DNA of 26,473 nt. Origin: an uncultured bacterium (GTDB lineage: Bacteria > Actinomycetota > Coriobacteriia > Coriobacteriales > Coriobacteriaceae). A program made the translations under genes and the position numbers. The notes beneath the pieces are model-generated. The model saw only the letters and a program-made list of their open reading frames with translations. It made no database searches and was not told where the DNA came from. Each line of letters starts with the position of its first letter. Position 1 is the first letter of the stretch. This document shows, in pieces, positions 21,083-26,473 of the stretch. The stretch is from the NCBI GenBank assembly GCA_958349055.1, contig CATWBO010000035.1, positions 1-26,473 of the forward strand, written 5' to 3'.

Positions 21083-21197
21083 AACCTGCCAAAAAGGGAC
21101 AGGTTTATTTTGGTCGGTTAAACGTTCACCCACCGTATGAGACGGCATTTCCGCAGATAAAACCTGCCAAAATAAACCTGTCCCTTTTTGGCAGGTT
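21083..21197. repeat. Inverted REP doublet (REPIN-like) between hisB and hisH
   Basis: Two 37-bp units face each other. Right unit 21161-21197 is itself a hairpin, with AACCTGCCAAAA pairing with TTTTGGCAGGTT. Left unit 21083-21119 is its inverted copy with two mismatches. The arms 21083-21113 and 21167-21197 form a perfect 31-bp inverted repeat around a 53-bp centre. The right end overlaps the hisB stop codon (TTA 21196-21198). The GGGACAGGTTTATTTT core resembles repeats linked to REP-associated Y1 transposases in gut bacteria (recalled, not searched). Confidence 0.88.
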
Positions 21198-21783
21198 ACA
21201 GTGAGCCCTTGGTGCTGGGGATGCCCTGCACACGGGGATCGAGCTCGCAGGCGCGGCGCATCGTGCGGCCCACAGCCTTAAAGGCGGCCTCGATAATGTG
21301 ATGCGAGTTGCCGCCTGCCAGCTCGCGCACGTGCAGCGTGAGTTTGGCGTCGCGCGCGAAGGCATAGAAGAACTCGACGGCCAGCTCGGTATCGAAGGTA
21401 CCCACGCGCTCGGTCGGCACGGGCAGCTCGCAGTAGGCCTGCCCGCGACCCGAAATGTCCACGGCGGCCATCACGAGCGTCTCGTCCATGGCAATCGCCG
21501 CATCGGCAAAGCGCGTAATGCCCGCCTTGTCGCCCAGCGCCTGGCAAAACGCCTCGCCCAGCACAATACCTGTGTCCTCGACGGTATGGTGCGCGTCGAC
21601 CTCCACGTCGCCTACCGCATGCACCGTCAAATCAAACAGGCCATGGCGACCAAAGGCGTTGAGCATGTGGTCGAAAAACGGCACGCCGGTCGAGATATCG
21701 CACGTACCGGTTCCATCCAGATCGAGCTTGACGACAATATCGGTCTCCCCCGTCTTGCGGTTTACCTCGGCATAACGGCCCAT
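21196..21783 (-). CDS. hisB: Imidazoleglycerol-phosphate dehydratase
   Basis: A 195-aa monofunctional HisB (IGP to imidazole-acetol phosphate). Both Mn-binding HHxxE motifs are present: VDAHHTVEDTGIVLGEA and NSHHIIEAAFKAVGR. The usual FFDHMLNAFGRHG segment is also there. There is no HAD phosphatase domain, so histidinol phosphate must be hydrolysed by the PHP enzyme at 16844-17755. The ATG directly abuts the hisC stop, with GAGGAGAT as RBS. Its stop codon is made from the first bases of the REP doublet. Confidence 0.97.
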   Translation of the reverse strand: MGRYAEVNRKTGETDIVVKLDLDGTGTCDISTGVPFFDHMLNAFGRHGLFDLTVHAVGDVEVDAHHTVEDTGIVLGEAFCQALGDKAGITRFADAAIAMDETLVMAAVDISGRGQAYCELPVPTERVGTFDTELAVEFFYAFARDAKLTLHVRELAGGNSHHIIEAAFKAVGRTMRRACELDPRVQGIPSTKGSL

Positions 21784-22899
21784 CTACATCTCCTCCTTCA
21801 CCAGCGCGGCAAACGCAGCCAGCACCTCGTCGTTTTCCCGCGGCGTACCCACGGTAATGCGCAGACAGTCCGCGAGTCCCGGCGCGTAGCTAAAGTCGCG
21901 CACCAAAATCGAATACTCATCACGCAGACGCTCGCGCACGCGCGTGGCATGCGGCGTGCGCACGAGCACAAAGTTCGCCGCGCTCGGCCACGCCTCCACG
22001 GGCAGGCCCTCGGCAGCCATCGCGCGCAGGGCGCACAGCTCGCGCTCGCGCTCAGATGCGACCTGCGCCACCACGGGCGCGTAGGTATCACGGGCACGCA
22101 CGCAGGCAAGTGCTGCCGCCTGGCTCAGCACGTTGACCGAATAGATCTGGCGAATCGCCGCGAACACCTCGATAACCTCGGGCGCCGCGATCACGTAACC
22201 CAAGCGTGCGCCGGCGGCGCCAAACGCCTTGGACAGCGTGTGCAGAATCACCAGGTTGGGATGCTCGGCGATAAGTCCCTGTGCCGTCGTGGCCGCGCCA
22301 AACGAATCGTCGGCAAACTCAACATAGGCCTCGTCGACCATAACCATGCCGGGGCAGGCTTCGCACAGCGCCGCGACAAAGTCGAGCGGAGCCACGTCGC
22401 CCGTGGGATTGTTGGGCGAGGTCACGATGGCCAGGTCGCACTCCGGCGCCGCGGCAAGCACGGCAGCCTGGTCGAGCTCAAAGCTCGCCGGGTCGCGCCA
22501 CACGTCGCGTACCTCGGTCTGGCACAGCGACGCAAAGAAGGCGTACTCGCTAAAGCACGGCGGGCAGTTGAGCAGGGTCCGCCCCGTGCCGCCAAACGCC
22601 AGCAGGTAGTTATAGAGCAGCTCGTCGCCGCCGTTGCCCACGCAGATGTTCTCGCGCGCCACGCCGTGCCAGGCGGCAAGCTCGTCGCGCAGGTCGTTGG
22701 ACATGGGATCGGGATAGCGGTTGAGCGGCGTGGCAGCAAGGGCAGCATCGACCGCCTCGCGCACGCCAGCCGGCACGGGATAGGTGTTCTCGTTGGCCGA
22801 AAGGTTGATGCGTGTGGGCGTAAAGTTGGGATCGTAGGGCTCAATACCAGCCAGGTAAGGCTGGACGAGCTCCCTCATGCGGGGTGAAAGCTCGGCCAT
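21784..22899 (-). CDS. hisC: Histidinol-phosphate aminotransferase
   Basis: A 371-aa fold-type I PLP enzyme transferring the amino group from glutamate to imidazole-acetol phosphate. It has INLSANENTYPVP near the N-terminus, VGNGGDELLYNYLLAFG, TSPNNPTGD, VDEAYVEFAD and the PLP lysine in LHTLSKAFGAAGARLGY (~residue 222). A C-terminal Arg is in LRITVGTPREND. Start 22899 (MAELSPRMRELVQPYLAG) lies one base after the hisD stop, so the two are coupled. The longer open frame overlaps hisD and is rejected. Confidence 0.96.
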   Translation of the reverse strand: MAELSPRMRELVQPYLAGIEPYDPNFTPTRINLSANENTYPVPAGVREAVDAALAATPLNRYPDPMSNDLRDELAAWHGVARENICVGNGGDELLYNYLLAFGGTGRTLLNCPPCFSEYAFFASLCQTEVRDVWRDPASFELDQAAVLAAAPECDLAIVTSPNNPTGDVAPLDFVAALCEACPGMVMVDEAYVEFADDSFGAATTAQGLIAEHPNLVILHTLSKAFGAAGARLGYVIAAPEVIEVFAAIRQIYSVNVLSQAAALACVRARDTYAPVVAQVASERERELCALRAMAAEGLPVEAWPSAANFVLVRTPHATRVRERLRDEYSILVRDFSYAPGLADCLRITVGTPRENDEVLAAFAALVKEEM

Positions 22900-22900
22900 C

Positions 22901-24337
22901 TTAGGCCTCCTCGCCGGCCGCGCCAGCGGCGCTGCCCGCAGCGGCCGCCAGGTCAATGCCTTCGGCAACGGTCGCCACGGCGTCGCCCGGCCAGGCAACC
23001 TTGGTCAGGTCGGCCGCGGCCAGCGACTCGGCGCTCACGGAGTCCTCGCCCTGCTCCAGCACGCGGCGGCGCAGCGCGGCCGAAAGCGCGTGTGCCCACA
23101 GACCCTCGGCCTCGGCGAGGCGCTGCGTGGCGGGAGCGTCGGAAAGCAGGCCCTCGGGCGTGTAGCAGATGACGCTCGAGCGCTTGACGAACTCCTCCAC
23201 CGAAAGCGGGTTGGAGAACATGGCCGTACCGCCGGTCGGCAGCGTGTGGTTGGGGCCGGCAACGTAATCGCCGAGCGGCTCGGAGCTCCAGGCGCCCACA
23301 AAGATGGCGCCCGCGTTGCGAATGCCGCCGAGCAGGCCCATCGCGTCCTTGCAGTGCAGCTCCAGGTGCTCGGGCGCCACGGTGTTCACGGCCTCGACGG
23401 CGGCGGCCATGTCGGCGGCTACCACGATGGTGCCCTCGTTGTCGAGCGAAGCACGCGTGATCTCGGCGCGCGGCGACTGTGCCACCAGGATGTCGATGCC
23501 GGCCTCGACCTCGCGCGCAAACTGCTCATCGCAGGTCACCAGATAGCACGCGGCCAGCGGATCGTGCTCGGCCTGGGCCATCAGGTCGGCTGCGACCACC
23601 ATGGGCTTGGCCGTGGCGTCGGCCAGCACGCAGACCTCGGACGGACCGGCGACCATGTCGATACCCACATCGCCCGACACGATCTGCTTGGCCGCGGCGA
23701 CAAAGGCGTTGCCCGGGCCGGTGATCTTGTCGACACGCGGAATGGTCTCGGTACCGTATGCCAGCGCGGCCACGGCCTGGGCGCCGCCCACCATATAGAT
23801 CTCGTCCACACCGCCGAGCTTGGCAGCCGCGAGCGTATAGGGGCTGATCAGGCCGTCCTTTTGCGGCGGGGTCACCATGACCACGCGCTTAACGCCGGCC
23901 ACCTTGGCGGGAATGGCATTCATGAGCACCGTGGAGGGATACTGCGCGCGGCCGCCCGGCACGTAGATGCCGGCCGCGGCGAGCGGGGTCACCTTGACGC
24001 CGAGCATCGTGCCGTCCGGGCGCGTGGTAAACCAGCTCTGCTCGACCTCACGCTGGTGGAACTCGCGAATCTGGCGCGCGGCCTTCTCGAGCGCGGCGAC
24101 AAAGGCCGGGTCGAGGCCCTCGAGCGCGGCATCGATCTGCTCCTGCGGAAGGCGGAAGCTCTGCAGCTCAACACCGTCAAAACGCTGGCAGTAATCGCGC
24201 ACCGCGGCATCGCCGTTGGCGCGCACGTTGGCCACGATATCGCGGGCGGCGTCGACGATGTTTTGCGGCAGCACGCCCTTGCGGTTGAGCTGGTTGGTAA
24301 CGAGGCGCTCGCCGGGAGCAAGCTTGATGGTCTTCAT
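22901..24337 (-). CDS. hisD: Histidinol dehydrogenase
   Basis: A 478-aa NAD- and Zn-dependent enzyme for the last two steps (histidinol to histidine). Zn and active-site motifs include AQAEHDPLAACYLVT, GPSEVCVLAD, TVAPEHLELHCKD and VAGPNHTLPTGGTA. It is about 40 residues longer than the usual ~430, with an Ala/Gly-rich C-terminal extension (SAAGAAGEEA at the end) that looks non-catalytic. RBS AGGGGATA precedes the ATG. It follows hisZG after a 105-bp GC-rich gap (24338-24442) in which no clear promoter or terminator is seen. Confidence 0.96.
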   Translation of the reverse strand: MKTIKLAPGERLVTNQLNRKGVLPQNIVDAARDIVANVRANGDAAVRDYCQRFDGVELQSFRLPQEQIDAALEGLDPAFVAALEKAARQIREFHQREVEQSWFTTRPDGTMLGVKVTPLAAAGIYVPGGRAQYPSTVLMNAIPAKVAGVKRVVMVTPPQKDGLISPYTLAAAKLGGVDEIYMVGGAQAVAALAYGTETIPRVDKITGPGNAFVAAAKQIVSGDVGIDMVAGPSEVCVLADATAKPMVVAADLMAQAEHDPLAACYLVTCDEQFAREVEAGIDILVAQSPRAEITRASLDNEGTIVVAADMAAAVEAVNTVAPEHLELHCKDAMGLLGGIRNAGAIFVGAWSSEPLGDYVAGPNHTLPTGGTAMFSNPLSVEEFVKRSSVICYTPEGLLSDAPATQRLAEAEGLWAHALSAALRRRVLEQGEDSVSAESLAAADLTKVAWPGDAVATVAEGIDLAAAAGSAAGAAGEEA

Positions 24338-24442
24338 ATCGGTATCCCCTATCGGTTGAGGTTGCGTTTGAGAAACGTGAGACCGGGCAGCAGTGACAAT
24401 CGGCCCGCGGCCCGGACATGGGGGCGCCCGTGCGCGCTCGCG

Positions 24443-26158
24443 CTATTGTGCCGAGCCCGCGACGGGCTCAAAATGCTTGTCCTTCACGGCGGCCGCCAGG
24501 CGATCGGCCAGGTTGCGCACGCGCGGATCCAGGCGCGCGGCACCCGGGTTGACGAAGAAGCGGGCCGTGCAATCCATGATGCGGCCGGTGATGACCAGGT
24601 CGTTGTCGCGCAACGTGGCGCCCGTGGCGGTGATATCCACGATGCGGTCGGTCATGCCGACGATGGGGCCCAGCTCAATATTGCCGTGCAGCGAAACGAT
24701 GTCGGCATTCACGCCGCGCTCGGCATACCAAGCGCTCGCGATGTGCGGGTACTTGGTGGCCACGCGCAGCGACCCGCGGCGGGCATAGTTGCGCTCAGCC
24801 TGGCCGGCGCGCCATGCGGGCTCCGCCTCAATAAAGGTGCACAGGCCGTAGCCCAGATCGACGAGCTGCAACAGGTTGAGATCGGCCTCGATGAGCGAGT
24901 CCCAGCCGCAGATGCCGCAGTCGGCACCGCCGCAGCCCACAAAGGCCGGCGCGTCGCTGGGGCGCACGATGACAAACTCGATATCGCCGACCGCGCCCTT
25001 GCCGGCGCGCGTGTCTCGACCGCGCACAATCAGGTGGCGGCCGGGATCGCGCAGCTCAGAGACATCCAAGCCCGCAGCCTCGAGCACGTCGAGCGTGTCG
25101 GCCTTGAGCGAGCCCTTGGGCACGGCGATGCGCAGCGGGCCCTCGGCGCCACGGCCCACGGCATGGTCGCCATCGGAGGCAGCGTCCTCGGCCGAAGTGC
25201 GCGCGGCCTCCAGGCGCTCGAGCGAAAAGGCGAAGCCCGCCGCCGGCAGCTCGATGCCGTCGCCAAACGCGCCGGTAAAGATGGAGTCGTAGCGACCGCC
25301 CGAGCCCACCGGATCGGGCAGGCCACCCGCGTAGGCCTTAAAGACCAGGCCGGTGTAGTAATCGAAGGAATTCATGATGGAGAAGTCGAAGGACAGCACC
25401 TGGGCGTCCTCGGGAGCCAAGCCCTCAACCAGAGCACGCAGCTCACGCGTGAGCGGTGCGACGATACCGGCAGCCGCCAACAGCGCATCCACGCGGTCGA
25501 GCACCTCGGCGCCGCCATGCAGGCGCGGCAGCTCGCTAATGGCAGCCTTAACGGCCTCGGACTCGGCGCTCTCCGCCACGCGGGCGTCGAGGCCCACAAA
25601 GTCGTTGGCGTGCACGCAACGCAGCGCCTCGGCAGCCAGCTCGCGATCCTCACATGCCGCGAGCAGCTCCTTAAACGGACGCACGCTACCTGCGATAATG
25701 CGCGCATCGGGCAATGCGAGCTTACGCACGGCCTCGGCGACCAGCGAGACAATCTCGACATCGCCTGCGGTATCGCCCGCGCCGATGAGCTCAAAGCCCA
25801 GCTGCGTAAACTGACGCGAACCGCCGGCATTGCGTTGGCACTCGCGGACCACCGGCGCCTCATAGCGCAGGCGCAGCGGCAGGTCGGCCGCGCGCATACG
25901 GGTCGAGACCAGGCGCACGATCGGCAGCGTGTTGTCGGGACGGACCACCAGCAGGCGACCGTCGTCATCAAAAAGCTTAAACGGCGTGTCCGCGATGCGG
26001 CCGCCCTCCTCGAGCGAACCCTTGTCCTCGAGCAGCGGCGTCTCGACCGGCAGGTAATGATGCTCCCTAAAGCAGCCCTTCACCGTCAGCGCAATCTCCT
26101 CGCGCGCCTGAGCCTCCTCGGGCAATATGTCCCGGAATCCCCACGGTGTGGCCGTCAT
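24443..26158 (-). CDS. HisZ-HisG fusion: ATP phosphoribosyltransferase with built-in regulatory domain
   Basis: A 571-aa first gene of the his operon. Residues 1-~330 are a HisZ-type (HisRS-like) regulatory domain: TPWGFRDILPEEAQ, VRPDNTLPIVRLVSTRM, LRYEAPVVRECQR, GGSRQFTQLGFELIG and FDYYTGLVFKAYAG. Residues ~340-571 are short-form HisG: LRIAVPKGSLKADTLDVLEA, ADCGICGWDSL, LRVATKYPHIASAWYAE and the PRPP loop DITATGATLRDNDL (~505-518). Short HisG normally needs a separate HisZ for activity and histidine inhibition; here both are one chain, joined by a ~20-residue linker. RBS GAGGAGG precedes the ATG. HisG catalyses the committed step, ATP + PRPP to PR-ATP. Confidence 0.93.
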   Translation of the reverse strand: MTATPWGFRDILPEEAQAREEIALTVKGCFREHHYLPVETPLLEDKGSLEEGGRIADTPFKLFDDDGRLLVVRPDNTLPIVRLVSTRMRAADLPLRLRYEAPVVRECQRNAGGSRQFTQLGFELIGAGDTAGDVEIVSLVAEAVRKLALPDARIIAGSVRPFKELLAACEDRELAAEALRCVHANDFVGLDARVAESAESEAVKAAISELPRLHGGAEVLDRVDALLAAAGIVAPLTRELRALVEGLAPEDAQVLSFDFSIMNSFDYYTGLVFKAYAGGLPDPVGSGGRYDSIFTGAFGDGIELPAAGFAFSLERLEAARTSAEDAASDGDHAVGRGAEGPLRIAVPKGSLKADTLDVLEAAGLDVSELRDPGRHLIVRGRDTRAGKGAVGDIEFVIVRPSDAPAFVGCGGADCGICGWDSLIEADLNLLQLVDLGYGLCTFIEAEPAWRAGQAERNYARRGSLRVATKYPHIASAWYAERGVNADIVSLHGNIELGPIVGMTDRIVDITATGATLRDNDLVITGRIMDCTARFFVNPGAARLDPRVRNLADRLAAAVKDKHFEPVAGSAQ

Positions 26159-26193
26159 CTGGTGAGCCTCCTCATGCTGTGTTTCATATAGAA

Positions 26194-26225
26194 CAGAAGA
26201 CCGGCATAGCTCCGCCGGTCTTCTG
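26194..26225 (-). promoter_or_regulatory. Perfect 12-bp hairpin in the his operon leader
   Basis: CAGAAGACCGGC and GCCGGTCTTCTG are perfect complements around an 8-nt loop, 36 bp before the hisZG start. No T-run follows on the minus strand, so it is not a plain terminator. It may be an operator, an mRNA stabiliser or a translational control element. No T-box motif or His-codon-rich leader peptide was found in 26159-26355. No convincing -35/-10 pair was found either. Confidence 0.55.
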
Positions 26226-26355
26226 GGTACTTTAGCATACTAGAGTGCTTGCGGGGAGAATCGTCTCCCGCGACTCACAGCGTATTCATTTGGAAACATT
26301 GGAGCGGATTGCCCGCAGCCCGCCTCTACAGCGAAGGGCATCGACAGTCCATCCG

Positions 26356-26402
26356 AAAAAACGTCCGAGGCCCCGCTCGCTCAGCGGAAGAACATACGGA
26401 CG
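26356..26402 (-). terminator. Intrinsic terminator of a leftward gene beyond the window edge
   Basis: Read leftward: CGTCCG...CCGCT-GAGCG-AGCGG...CGGACG then TTTTTT (26356-26361). It would end transcription entering from the right edge, so the his promoter should lie in 26226-26355. On the plus strand a T8 run at ~26424-26431 could also follow a related fold. Positions 26403-26473 hold no recognisable gene. Confidence 0.65.
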
Positions 26403-26473
26403 AGGGCCGGGGAGCCAGTCGTGTTTTTTTTAATAGGGGTGGGGGAGGTGGGAAAAAAATAAAAGGAGCCCCG

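Noticed and set aside
22877..26191. 1104-codon plus-strand ORF opposite hisD and hisZG
   Set aside because: It is a shadow of long high-GC genes on the other strand. The composition is His/Arg/Gly/Ala-rich with no recognisable domain.
26159..26473. Possible T-box riboswitch or small RNA upstream of the his operon
   Set aside because: No T-box consensus (GGTGG.ACCGCG-like) and no specifier-loop architecture could be found. Only hairpins and a terminator are supported.

Overview
The window looks like chromosomal DNA of a high-GC gut actinobacterium of the Coriobacteriia, most likely Collinsella or a close relative. This is inferred from codon use, the eno / divIC-like / ppx neighbourhood, a one-piece CydD-CydC exporter followed by a YgbA-type gene, a HisZ-HisG fusion, and a his operon carrying a small 'DACG' protein. 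No rRNA, CRISPR array, prophage or transposase gene is visible.

Left part (1-5330): a membrane protein with a UBA-like N-terminus is followed by an overlapping OmpR-type response regulator and histidine kinase. This block is bracketed by two related ~175-bp palindromic elements. A 38-bp perfect palindromic terminator separates it from a leftward pair (galactitol-type PTS IIB and a VOC-fold protein). A membrane-anchored helical-repeat protein comes next, then tRNA-Leu(UAA), whose 3' end and terminator are duplicated ~196 bp downstream.

Middle (5328-12336): a leftward housekeeping group of enolase, septum-formation initiator and Ppx/GppA phosphatase. Then comes a lone, lower-GC AAA/DUF4143 ATPase preceded by three 19-bp repeats with an exact 33-bp period. 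A leftward cluster follows: a stand-alone C-terminal LarC domain, a YfcE-like phosphodiesterase and MazG.

Right part (12739-26158): a 1188-aa fused CydDC-type exporter is coupled to a Cys-rich YgbA (NO-response) protein, which suggests a respiratory or nitrosative-stress function. A PHP-type histidinol-phosphatase then converges on a leftward his operon, hisZG-hisD-hisC-hisB-hisH-hisA-hisF-hisI-(75-aa DACG protein)-hisE. With the PHP phosphatase, every step from PRPP/ATP to histidine is encoded here.

The most striking non-coding content is a set of at least six different palindromic intergenic repeat families. Several begin exactly on stop codons (ppx, hisB, hisE/hisJ), and two sit inside the his operon. 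The two copies of one family have different outer arm sequences that are nevertheless each self-complementary, which suggests a conserved fold.
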